A stretch of DNA of 6,440 nucleotides, from NCBI GenBank assembly GCA_028872975.1, contig JAGWNV010000153.1, positions 1 to 6,440 on the forward strand, given 5' to 3'. The translations under genes were made by a program, and so were the position numbers. Shown here piece by piece: positions 1 through 6,021 of this stretch. Every line of letters starts with the position of its first letter. Positions within the stretch are counted from its first letter, which is position 1. Origin of the DNA: Acidobacteriota bacterium. GTDB taxonomy: Bacteria > Actinomycetota > Acidimicrobiia > Acidimicrobiales > UBA8190. The notes beneath the pieces were generated by a model. That model made no database searches. It worked only from the letters and a program-made list of their open reading frames with translations, and was not told where the DNA came from.

Positions 1-72
1 GACCGCCGACCACGTTCGCCTCCCGGCCGCTTCTCGGACAGAATCTGCGCCGACCAGATCCAAGGGGGGGCC

Positions 73-711
73 GTGACGTTGCGCGTGGTAGGGGTAGGCC
101 TGGGACGGACGGGCACGCACTCGTTGAAGATCGCCCTCGAGCAGCTGCTCGGGGCACCGTGCCATCACATGATCGAGGTGATGAACAGCCCCGAGCAGAT
201 GCGGCTGTGGACCGCGGCCGCCAACGGCAGCCCCGATTGGCCTACGACCTTCGATGGATATGTGGCGACCGTGGACTGGCCCGGGGCCGGGTTCTGGCGG
301 GAGCTCGTCGCGCAGTACCCGGATGCCGTCGTCCTGCTCTCGAAGCGGTCCAGTCCCGGGGCGTGGTGGAAGAGCGCGGACGAGACGATCTTCGAGCTGC
401 TGAGGCGCCCGATGCCCGACGCCCCCGAGATGGCCGAATGGAAGACGTGGTTCGAGACCGTTCCCCGCATCCTGGCCAGGAACGGCGTCGACGTCGCCGA
501 CGGCGCGGTCTCCAAGGCGGCCTACGAGCGGCACCTCCACGACGTCCGGGCCGAGGTCCCTTCGGAGCGCCTCGTGGAGTGGACCCCCGGCGACGGATGG
601 GCGCCGCTCTGTGAGGCAGTCGGTGTCGCGGAGCCGGACGAGCCGTTCCCCCACGTCAACACCACCGAGGAGTTCCGGGCCATGCTCGTTCCGCCCGACC
701 CCTCGACCTAG
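73..711 (+). CDS. sulfotransferase family protein (P-loop, PAPS-type fold)
   Basis: Probable P-loop sulfotransferase of 212 residues, the usual size for the compact bacterial Sulfotransfer_4-like group. The N-terminus goes straight into a beta strand and a phosphosulfate-binding loop, GLGRTGTHSL at residues 9-18, characteristic of proteins that bind the 5'-phosphosulfate of PAPS. Further family-like signatures are DWP at 68-70, the strand-plus-loop VVLLSKRSSPGAWWKS at 86-101 (where sulfotransferases carry the 3'-phosphate-binding Arg/Ser), and a C-terminal PFPHVNTTEEFR segment. There is no signal peptide or membrane segment, so it is likely cytosolic. The start is GTG at 73, preceded by a purine-rich AAGGGGGGG run at 62-70 that is the only ribosome-binding candidate. 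The acceptor substrate cannot be read from sequence. The gene stands alone and converges on the minus-strand SRPBCC gene with 46 nt between them. The family call is firm; actual sulfotransferase activity is inferred. Confidence 0.85.
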   Translation: MTLRVVGVGLGRTGTHSLKIALEQLLGAPCHHMIEVMNSPEQMRLWTAAANGSPDWPTTFDGYVATVDWPGAGFWRELVAQYPDAVVLLSKRSSPGAWWKSADETIFELLRRPMPDAPEMAEWKTWFETVPRILARNGVDVADGAVSKAAYERHLHDVRAEVPSERLVEWTPGDGWAPLCEAVGVAEPDEPFPHVNTTEEFRAMLVPPDPST

Positions 712-757
712 GCCCAGGGTCGCGGCGCCGTGCGCACCGCCATCGGAGCGATGCCTG

Positions 758-1204
758 TCAACCGCCGCCGCCGCCGTGCTCGAGGTACCGCTTGAGGCCC
801 TCCCAGCAGGCGTTCTCGGTGCGGCGCCCGATGGGGCCGATGAACGGGGTGAGGATGCGTGCCGCCCCCTTCGGCCGAACGTCCCATGCCCACCGCAGCT
901 CGGTGGCGGCACCCTTCGGAGCGAAGGTGAGCGCACCGTCGACCTCCGCCCAGGACATCGTCGTCTTCGAGCTCAGCCGTCGGGGCCGGACGTATCCGGT
1001 GTACTCGATCGCCATCTCGACGTCTCCGTGGCCCTGGCTGTGGAAGGCGCGGAAACGGGATCCGAGGCCGATCGGACCGGGTGTGACCATCTCCGAGCGC
1101 AACAGGTGGCGGTTGTAGAGGGGTTCGTTCCGCTCGTCGGCCACGAAGTCGAATACAAGGTCGACGGGCCGGTCGATGACGATGACGCCGGTGACCTGCG
1201 CCAT
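758..1204 (-). CDS. SRPBCC (START/polyketide-cyclase-like) family protein
   Basis: A 148-residue protein with the SRPBCC layout. A first strand (residues 3-11) leads to DRPVDLVFDFVADERN at 11-26, the typical 'P-x-x-V-F-x-F-V-x-D' opening helix. Then come antiparallel strands with GSRFRAF (48-54) and MAIEYTGYVRPRRL (64-77), and a long C-terminal helix (about 122-143) with WEGLKRYLE. This fold makes a hydrophobic pocket for lipids or other small apolar ligands; no catalytic residues can be assigned, so the ligand is unknown. The C-terminus ends in five glycines encoded by a short CCG-type triplet run, perhaps slippage-prone. The ATG start lies 4 nt beyond the stop of the upstream membrane-protein gene. 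Its own Shine-Dalgarno is weak, so translational coupling is likely. No signal peptide is visible. It could act on the membrane or a lipid together with its operon partner, but this is inference. Confidence 0.85.
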   Translation of the reverse strand: MAQVTGVIVIDRPVDLVFDFVADERNEPLYNRHLLRSEMVTPGPIGLGSRFRAFHSQGHGDVEMAIEYTGYVRPRRLSSKTTMSWAEVDGALTFAPKGAATELRWAWDVRPKGAARILTPFIGPIGRRTENACWEGLKRYLEHGGGGG

Positions 1205-1208
1205 CAGG

Positions 1209-1934
1209 TCACGCCGCCCTCATCGATGGCCCCGTCGGCTCCAGGGGAGGGGACGAGCCCTCGGGGCGGTCCACCGGCGGCATCTCGACGCCGTGCGCGT
1301 CGGCGGCGAAGTGCAGGAGTATGTGCCCGAGGGTCGGAGCGACCATGCTGGCGGTGACCAGGTATCCGACGGCGAGCAGGCTGCATCCCCATGTGATGGG
1401 GACGAGGATCCGGTTGCGGCAGTTCCAGTAGCCGAGGTGGTGCACGACGATCACCGCCGCCGAGGCGAGCACCGGGAGCGTCCAGCGGGCGACCGCTCCG
1501 GCCGTGCCGGCCCAGCCCAGTGAATGGAGCAGCTGCCATGTCATGAGCACCGGGAGGGCCGACAGCAGGACCCCTTCGGCTGTCCCGTAGACGATCCCCT
1601 CCCAGACGACGGCCTCGGGCAGGTCGCGCCGCTCGAGCCTGCGGGTGGCGGGCTGGCGGATGACGCCGAATCCGAGGACGAGGCCCGCCACCCCGGCGGC
1701 GAGGAGCCCCCAGCCCCACCGGGCCAGGACGACGTCCTCCACTCCGACGCCGAGCCAGGCGACGTATCCCGCAGTCAACCCACCGGTCACGAGGGCGAGG
1801 AGGGGGATGTAGAGAGCCCGGCGGATTCGCAGTCGGGTGCCCGACAGCCAAGCGACACCAAAGGAGGAGGCACCCACGCCGACGAGCCACAGGAGCGAAC
1901 CCCACCAGACGGGTGCGGAGACGGGAACAGGCAT
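1209..1934 (-). CDS. polytopic membrane protein, CPBP-protease-like, degenerate motifs
   Basis: A 241-residue integral membrane protein with about six or seven hydrophobic segments and a hydrophilic, proline-rich tail of about 28 residues. The layout recalls CPBP (Abi/CAAX-processing) intramembrane proteases. A Glu-bearing segment, WEGIVYGTAEG (111-121), is followed by a His-rich segment, VVHHLGYWN (163-171), and a final APTLGHILLHFA (199-210) like the last CPBP helix. The classical EExxxR and HxxxN signatures are not intact, because the Glu pair is split and the last motif reads HxxxH. It is therefore either a divergent family member or a non-catalytic relative. I chose ATG at 1934 because an excellent AGGAGGT sits 4 nt upstream. 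A GTG at 1952 would add six residues but would put that Shine-Dalgarno inside the coding region. It is first in an operon with the SRPBCC gene. Confidence 0.75.
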   Translation of the reverse strand: MPVPVSAPVWWGSLLWLVGVGASSFGVAWLSGTRLRIRRALYIPLLALVTGGLTAGYVAWLGVGVEDVVLARWGWGLLAAGVAGLVLGFGVIRQPATRRLERRDLPEAVVWEGIVYGTAEGVLLSALPVLMTWQLLHSLGWAGTAGAVARWTLPVLASAAVIVVHHLGYWNCRNRILVPITWGCSLLAVGYLVTASMVAPTLGHILLHFAADAHGVEMPPVDRPEGSSPPLEPTGPSMRAA

Positions 1935-1938
1935 TGCG

Positions 1939-1947
1939 ACCTCCTCC
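1939..1947 (-). promoter_or_regulatory. strong ribosome binding site deciding the start at 1934
   Basis: Read on the minus strand, this is GGAGGAGGT, ending 4 nt before the ATG at 1934. It is one of the best Shine-Dalgarno sequences in the window. It argues against the upstream in-frame GTG at 1952, whose coding sequence would contain it. Confidence 0.7.
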
Positions 1948-1980
1948 CCCACGTGCGGTGGGTTCTCGATCCGACGGTAC

Positions 1981-1998
1981 GACGACGTCTCGGTCGTC
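1981..1998. repeat. inverted repeat GACGAC-N6-GTCGTC, candidate operator
   Basis: A perfect 6-bp inverted repeat with a 6-nt spacer lies about 50 nt upstream of the start at 1934. It sits directly beside the -10-like TACCGT (1979-1974, minus strand). This is a plausible repressor or activator site, but such short GC repeats arise by chance in this composition. Confidence 0.25.
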
Positions 1999-2017
1999 CA
2001 CAGGGCCGAAGGTCCGC

Positions 2018-2031
2018 GGTGACATGTCGCC
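2018..2031. repeat. near-perfect palindrome around GACATGTC, candidate operator
   Basis: The 8-bp perfect palindrome GACATGTC (2021-2028) is flanked by GGT and GCC. Ten of the twelve flank and core partners continue the symmetry, with a single T/G mismatch pair. It lies inside the divergent intergenic region, where a dimeric regulator could act on either gene. No regulator is encoded in the window to pair with it. Confidence 0.3.
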
Positions 2032-2230
2032 CCCCGACGCCAGCCCGCAGGCGCGCCGCCCCGTGTGGGTCGGACGCCCCCCTCCCAGGTGGCGGGCGTT
2101 GTGGGCGCGTTTCTTGCACCCCTGAGCGGGCTGCTCTAGGCCCGTACCAGGCGGCATCGCCGGTGTCGCCCTGGACACGACAGGGGACCGGCTGCGGGAG
2201 GCGCTTCGGCGGTCCCGTCGCCTTCGACCC

Positions 2231-2237
2231 GAGGAGG
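2231..2237 (+). promoter_or_regulatory. ribosome binding site fixing a GTG start
   Basis: GAGGAGG ends 5 nt before the GTG at 2243. It supports that GTG as the real start of the helical protein, and no alternative start nearby is as well placed. Confidence 0.7.
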
Positions 2238-2242
2238 CCGGA

Positions 2243-3022
2243 GTGAAGAACGTCGAGGTGAAGAGCAACGTCATCCCGCTCCTCTCGGGCGCCGAAGCCG
2301 AGAACGAGGCGATGCAGGCCGCCGAGCAGGCCCGGGAGGCCGCTCTCCGGGCGGCCGACGAGGTCGCCGCCGCCGAGCTCGCCCGTTCCGAGCTGATCCA
2401 CCGGGCCACCGTCGCCCGGGCCGACATCGTCCGGGCGGCCACCGTCGCCCGTGCCGAGGCGCTGAAGGAGCTCACCCAACGCCACGACGCCCAGCTCAGA
2501 GGAGCGGAGGCGACCCGCGCCGAGGCCTTCAGGAGCGCCGAGGAGCGCTACAGCACCTCCCTGCAGCGGGCCGAGACCCTGGCGGCCCGCGCCGTGGAGC
2601 AGGCGTACCAGGACGAGCTGGCTGCCGCCCAGAAGGCCCACGAGGAGGCCCTCCGGGCGGCGGAGGCGGCGGCCAGGAGCGCCTCCGAGCGGGCCAAGGC
2701 CATCAAGCAGGCCGGGGCCCTACGGGCCGACTCGATCTACCGGGCCGGTGTCGAGCGTGCCGCCGGCCTGAAGGAGACGGTGAGCCTCTACGGCGAGTCG
2801 GTCGCCAACGCATCGAAGGCCCGCGCCGAGCAGCTGAAGGCGGCCCTGCGCGACCACGACGCCGCCATGTCGCGGGCGACCGCCGTGTTCGAGGAGGCCT
2901 TCCAGGAGGGCGACGAGCTCGTGGCCGGCGGTGCCCAACCGGACCCGTCGTCGCCCGAGGCGGCCGGGGCGCGTCGCGACGACGGCAAACCCGCCGAGCC
3001 CTCCGCCAGGACCGCCGGCTGA
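2243..3022 (+). CDS. alanine-rich long-helix protein with 11-residue (hendecad) periodicity
   Basis: A 259-residue protein I cannot assign to a named family. After a 17-residue head (VIPLLSG at 10-16), residues 18-226 can be written as 19 consecutive 11-residue units without an insertion. Column 2 is mostly A/V/I/L/F, and column 5 is A in most early units and I/L/V/M/F in later ones. Charged Arg/Glu/Lys fill the rest. There is no proline between residues 12 and 233 and no Cys or Trp, so the core is predicted to be one long helix or an 11/3 right-handed coiled coil. The last 33 residues are a Pro/Ser/Asp-rich disordered tail. No signal peptide or transmembrane segment is seen, so it is probably cytosolic. 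Hendecad amphipathic helices occur in coiled-coil scaffolds, LEA-like stress proteins and lipid-surface binders; any of these is possible. The start is GTG with a strong GAGGAGG. It is monocistronic and convergent with the PAP2 gene 34 nt away. Confidence 0.8.
   Translation: MKNVEVKSNVIPLLSGAEAENEAMQAAEQAREAALRAADEVAAAELARSELIHRATVARADIVRAATVARAEALKELTQRHDAQLRGAEATRAEAFRSAEERYSTSLQRAETLAARAVEQAYQDELAAAQKAHEEALRAAEAAARSASERAKAIKQAGALRADSIYRAGVERAAGLKETVSLYGESVANASKARAEQLKAALRDHDAAMSRATAVFEEAFQEGDELVAGGAQPDPSSPEAAGARRDDGKPAEPSARTAG
2404..2451 (+). repeat. 33-bp tandem unit inside the helical-protein gene
   Basis: The 15-nt block GGCCACCGTCGCCCG at 2404-2418 recurs exactly at 2437-2451, an offset of 33 bp. 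That is one 11-residue unit. At protein level it gives TVARAD followed by TVARAE in adjacent units (residues 56-61 and 67-72). This is a trace of unit duplication behind the hendecad pattern. Confidence 0.6.
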
Positions 3023-3056
3023 CTCGGGGTCCTGAGGGCCTCGGAGGCTGGGCCGG

Positions 3057-3749
3057 TCAGCTGCTGGGCGGCCGATCGGGCGCCATGGCGGGCGGCCGGC
3101 GTACGAGCGTGCCGAGCACCGTCGGCTCGAGGACCCCGATCACCTTGTAGAGGACGGGACGCAGGAGCGACAACGCGCCGACCACAACCGCACCGAGCAG
3201 GAGGCCGGCCACGACGTCACCGAGGTAGTGGGCGCCCACGTAGAGGCGGGCGAAGCACAGGAACAGTCCCAAGAGGATCTCGGCCGCCACCAGCCAGGCC
3301 ACCGCCGCGCCCCGATGGCTCCACAGGGCCCGGCCGGTCACGAGGAGGAGCGACGTGATGAGGGCGCCGGCCAGCACGGAGTGGTCGGAGGGGAACGAGT
3401 AGTCGTTCGCCTTGCTGACGAGGACGAGGGCGTGCGGGTGGGTGTCGTAGGGCCGCAGCTCCCTGGCGGCGTGGCCCACCAGCTGGTTGCACCCGAAGGC
3501 CGCGATCGTGCCCACGCCGCCCAGGGCGAGCAGGCCTGCCGCCCGCGAGGACCGCCGCCACCAGGCCAGGGCATAGGCGGCGGCGAACCCCAGCACGAGA
3601 AGCGCCATCCCGAGCCACAGGGCGTAGGCGTGCATGAAGCCATGGGCCCATGCGCTGTGACGGGCGAGGTTGTTGAGATGCAGGTAGACGGTCGTGTTGA
3701 GACCCTTCGGGGGCAGGACCGTCACGTCGGCCAGCAGGAATCCGGGCAC
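3057..3749 (-). CDS. PAP2-superfamily membrane phosphatase
   Basis: A 230-residue polytopic protein with the PAP2 (acid phosphatase/lipid phosphatase) signature. Motif 1 ends in RP (R99-P100) but has Gly92 where the K-x6-RP consensus has Lys. Motif 2 is PSDH at 120-123. Motif 3 is R168 with GAH (H174) and D178, so the nucleophile-activating His/Asp pair is present. Hydrophobic helices lie at about 41-64, 71-90, 124-140, 147-167 and 176-196. Relatives dephosphorylate phosphatidate, undecaprenyl diphosphate or similar lipids at the outer face of the cytoplasmic membrane; which one applies here is open. The start is GTG at 3749 with a modest GGTGG upstream. The homologous region appears to begin near residue 17 (LNTTVYLHLN), so a later start is possible. 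It follows the persulfide dioxygenase-like gene by 50 nt on the same strand and may be co-transcribed with no clear functional tie. Confidence 0.85.
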   Translation of the reverse strand: MPGFLLADVTVLPPKGLNTTVYLHLNNLARHSAWAHGFMHAYALWLGMALLVLGFAAAYALAWWRRSSRAAGLLALGGVGTIAAFGCNQLVGHAARELRPYDTHPHALVLVSKANDYSFPSDHSVLAGALITSLLLVTGRALWSHRGAAVAWLVAAEILLGLFLCFARLYVGAHYLGDVVAGLLLGAVVVGALSLLRPVLYKVIGVLEPTVLGTLVRRPPAMAPDRPPSS

Positions 3750-3799
3750 GGGACCACCCTACGGCGCGCCGGGAGAGGGCCTGGTGTCCTCGGCTCGCG

Positions 3800-5539
3800 C
3801 TAGACGACGCTGCCGGCGTCGCCGCCGTCGGTGACGACGGGCAGCCCGGCCTCCGCCCAGGCCCGCATTCCCCCGGCAAGGTTCACGGCGTCGACGCCGC
3901 GGGAGGTGAGGAGCTGGGTGACGGTGTTCGACCTTCCGCCCGAGCGGCAGACGACGACGGCCCGGGCCCCCGTGGGGAGCTCGTGGAGGCGGGCCTCGAC
4001 CTGGCCCATGGGGACGAGGCGGGCCTGTGGCGCGTGGCCCGCCACCCATTCCCCCGGCTCGCGCACGTCGACGAGGACGGCGCCGGCGTCGAGGAGCTCC
4101 TCGGCGACGACGGGGGTCACCTGGACGGCCAGGCCGGGGACGGTCCCGTCTCCGACCACGGGCAGCCCGGCCGCCGTCCAGGCGCCGCAGCCACCGATGA
4201 GGTCCGACACGTCGGCGAAGCCGGCGTGGCGGAGGAGGCTGGCGGCGACCTGGGACCGGTACCCGCCGGCGCAGGTGACCACGGTGGGGGCGTCACGGTC
4301 CAGGCCGTCGAGGGAGTCGACGAGGACGGCGAGCGGGACGAGACGGGCCCCGGGCAGCGTGCCGGCGACCGTCTCCCCCGGGTTGCGGACGTCGACCACC
4401 TGGACGTCGGGGACGAGTCCCGCCAGCTCGGCGAGCTGCTCGATGGTGAGCCTGGAGCTGGCCTCGACGAGCTCTGGTCGGTCCACGAAGAGCGCGCCCG
4501 GGTCGCCGAGGTACCCGGACACCGTGTCGTAGCCGATCCTGGCCAGCCGGACGCTGCTCTCGGCCGCCGTGGCGGGGTCGCCGACGAGCACGATCTCCCC
4601 ATCGGGATCGAGGACGTCGCCGGCCCACTCGGCGAAGCGACCGAGGAGGCCGACGTTGACGGCACCCCGGAGATGCCCGGCGGCGAAGTCGGCGGGCTCC
4701 CGGCTGTCGAGGGCGATGGCCCCGGCCTCCACCCGCTCGAGGACCTCGGCGAGGGTGAGCTCCGGCGGCGGGCGCCTCTCGTCGAGCAACGAGTGCCGTT
4801 GGCGGTTGCGCTGGGCGTCGAAGGTGAAGTAGTGCGGCCTCACCGGTTGGCCCTCGGTCACGGCCGCCACGAACTGGTCCTCGGTCATGGGCTGGAGGGC
4901 GTAGTTGGACCTCCGCTGCTCGCCGATGGTCGAGCTCGTCTCGCTCGACAGCTGCTTGCCGCAGGAGGAGCCGGCACCGTGGGCCGGGAAGACCCTGGTC
5001 TCGTCGGGGAGGCGCAGGAGCTGCTCGTGGAGCGACGCGTAGAGCAGCCGTCCCAGAGTGTCGGCGTCGAACCCGGTCCCGCTCGAGGCGAGCAGGTCCG
5101 GCCGGCCCACGTCGCCGACGAAGAGGGTGTCGCCGGTCAGGACCCCGTAGGGGTCGGCGTCACCTGGGTGCTCGTAGACGACCACGCAGATGGACTCCGG
5201 GGTGTGGCCCGGCGTGGCCAGGATCTCGAGGGCCACCTCTCCGAGCTCTATCCGCCGGCCGTGCGCCAGGGGCTCGGAGGGGAAGTCGAGGCGGGCGGCC
5301 TCGCCGAAGGAGACCACGGCGCCGGTGGCGGCGGCGAGCTCGAGATGGCCGGAGAGGAAGTCGGCGTGGAGATGGGTCTCGAGGACCCGCTCGATCCGCA
5401 GGCCCTCGGCTTCGGCCTCCTCGAGGTAGACCCCGATGTCGCGCCGCGGGTCGACGACGACGGCCCTCCCGGTCGTCTCGTCCCCGATCAGGTAGGAGGC
5501 GTGCGAGAGACACGCCAGATAGTGCTGGCTGAAGATCAT
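3800..5539 (-). CDS. metallo-beta-lactamase persulfide dioxygenase-like protein with three rhodanese domains
   Basis: A 579-residue cytosolic fusion. Residues 1-250 form a metallo-beta-lactamase domain of the ETHE1/CstB type. The THLHADFLSGH motif is at 55-65, TPGHT (H112) at 109-113, GD (D137) at 136-137 and PAHG at 185-188. The GAGSSCGK and SSTIGEQRRSN segments that follow are characteristic of persulfide dioxygenases. Three rhodanese domains come next. Domain 1 (about 261-350) has no catalytic Cys, with VLVGDP in place of the loop. Domain 2 (about 365-462) carries C423 in CAGGYRS. Domain 3 (about 473-570) carries C531 in CRSGGRS. Related two-rhodanese proteins pair one inactive with one active domain, so the third is an addition. 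The expected chemistry is low-molecular-weight persulfide plus O2 to sulfite, with rhodaneses moving sulfane sulfur, perhaps to thiosulfate. Actinobacteria generally lack glutathione, so another thiol may be the carrier. ATG at 5539; GGGGAGGT sits 9 nt upstream. Confidence 0.9.
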   Translation of the reverse strand: MIFSQHYLACLSHASYLIGDETTGRAVVVDPRRDIGVYLEEAEAEGLRIERVLETHLHADFLSGHLELAAATGAVVSFGEAARLDFPSEPLAHGRRIELGEVALEILATPGHTPESICVVVYEHPGDADPYGVLTGDTLFVGDVGRPDLLASSGTGFDADTLGRLLYASLHEQLLRLPDETRVFPAHGAGSSCGKQLSSETSSTIGEQRRSNYALQPMTEDQFVAAVTEGQPVRPHYFTFDAQRNRQRHSLLDERRPPPELTLAEVLERVEAGAIALDSREPADFAAGHLRGAVNVGLLGRFAEWAGDVLDPDGEIVLVGDPATAAESSVRLARIGYDTVSGYLGDPGALFVDRPELVEASSRLTIEQLAELAGLVPDVQVVDVRNPGETVAGTLPGARLVPLAVLVDSLDGLDRDAPTVVTCAGGYRSQVAASLLRHAGFADVSDLIGGCGAWTAAGLPVVGDGTVPGLAVQVTPVVAEELLDAGAVLVDVREPGEWVAGHAPQARLVPMGQVEARLHELPTGARAVVVCRSGGRSNTVTQLLTSRGVDAVNLAGGMRAWAEAGLPVVTDGGDAGSVV

Positions 5540-5561
5540 CGGCGCAGGACCTCCCCGGCGG

Positions 5562-6005
5562 CTACGAGCCGGACAGCGCGGCCAGCCCCTGGGCGACCCA
5601 CGCCCTGAGGGGTTCGACCTCGGCGAAGGGGGCGCCGTCGGCCCGGGCGCGGGCCATGACCTCCTCGGCCGACGCCCCGGCCCTCAGGCCCGAGTAGAGG
5701 TACACGAGGGCCGAGGAGCGCGGGCCCGTGCGGCAGGTCACGAGGGTGGGACGGGAAAGACGGTCGAGCGCCTCCACCCCCCGCCGGGCGACGTCCATGT
5801 CGAAGGGCCGGGGAGGGTCGGCCACGAGCTGCAGCGACTCGGGAACGGCCGCCTCCACATCGGCGTACGACATCCCGCCGTCGGTGCCGGCGAACTCCTC
5901 GCCGCAGAGAAAGAGCCAGGACGCCGCCCCGGCCTCGGCGGCGAAGGCGGAGGGATCGGCGACGAGTCCCCGGTTGTGGACGAGGTCGGTCGGTCCTTCG
6001 TACAT
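5562..6005 (-). CDS. small rhodanese/DUF442-like protein with C-x4-R active loop
   Basis: A 147-residue protein whose C-terminal half has PTLVTCRTGPRSS (residues 86-98), with Cys91 and Arg96. This C-x4-R loop is shared with rhodaneses and with DUF442 (beta-lactamase-hydrolase-like, TIGR01244-type) sulfurtransferases. A following helix, SAEEVMARARADG, is also typical of that group. In other bacteria DUF442 domains are fused to, or adjacent to, metallo-beta-lactamase persulfide dioxygenases; here the next gene, 22 nt downstream, is one, which supports a sulfur-transfer role. I chose ATG at 6005 because GGAAGGGG lies 8 nt upstream. The frame stays open to 6149, but those extra 48 residues are Arg/Pro-rich and look non-coding. 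A phosphatase role is less likely, because tyrosine phosphatases use C-x5-R. The N-terminal half is not recognisable by eye. Confidence 0.72.
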   Translation of the reverse strand: MYEGPTDLVHNRGLVADPSAFAAEAGAASWLFLCGEEFAGTDGGMSYADVEAAVPESLQLVADPPRPFDMDVARRGVEALDRLSRPTLVTCRTGPRSSALVYLYSGLRAGASAEEVMARARADGAPFAEVEPLRAWVAQGLAALSGS

Positions 6006-6013
6006 GGTCGTGG

Positions 6014-6021
6014 CCCCTTCC
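6014..6021 (-). promoter_or_regulatory. ribosome binding site supporting the start at 6005
   Basis: Read on the minus strand, GGAAGGGG lies 8 nt before the ATG at 6005. It favours this start over the in-frame ATG positions at 6149 and 6110, whose translated extensions look like untranslated leader. Confidence 0.5.

Larger units (their letters stand above)
1935..2242. other. divergent intergenic region with inverted repeats
   Basis: These 308 nt lie between the minus-strand membrane-protein operon and the plus-strand helical-protein gene, so both promoters should be here. I see no convincing small gene. It contains a GACGAC/GTCGTC inverted repeat at 1981-1998 (6-nt spacer) and a GACATGTC palindrome at 2021-2028. 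The palindrome extends to 2018-2031 with one mismatch. A weak leftward -10-like TACCGT lies at 1979-1974. Rightward, TTGCAC at 2114-2119 with TCTAGG at 2135-2140 (15-nt spacing) is a poor but possible promoter. Both ribosome binding sites at the flanks are strong. No sigma-factor consensus is good enough to assign. Confidence 0.45.

Noticed and set aside
39..44. CAGAAT as a -10 box for the sulfotransferase-family gene
   Set aside because: It lacks the leading TA and has no recognisable -35 at proper spacing.
741..753. CATCG-GAG-CGATG small hairpin between convergent genes 73-711 and 758-1204
   Set aside because: Only 5 bp with a 3-nt loop and no following T-run. It is too weak to call a terminator.
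1204..2475. 423-residue open frame on the minus strand, spanning the membrane gene, the intergenic region and the start of the helical gene
   Set aside because: Arg/Pro/Ala-rich low-complexity translation with no domain. It overlaps two better-supported genes and has no good ribosome binding site. Long stop-free antisense frames are expected at this GC.
1787..2641. 284-residue minus-strand open frame opposite the helical-protein gene
   Set aside because: The Leu/Gly-rich N-terminal part is the complement of the Ala/Glu-rich repeat. The frame also runs through an intergenic region and another gene.
3023..3056. Possible terminator in the 34-nt convergent gap (GCCT-CGG-AGGC)
   Set aside because: A 4-bp stem with no U-tract. 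GC-rich chance pairing is equally likely.
3983..5608. 541-residue plus-strand open frame opposite the persulfide dioxygenase-like gene
   Set aside because: It is antisense to a clearly recognisable multidomain enzyme. Its translation is Gly/Glu/Val-rich without motifs, the usual mirror of a high-GC gene.
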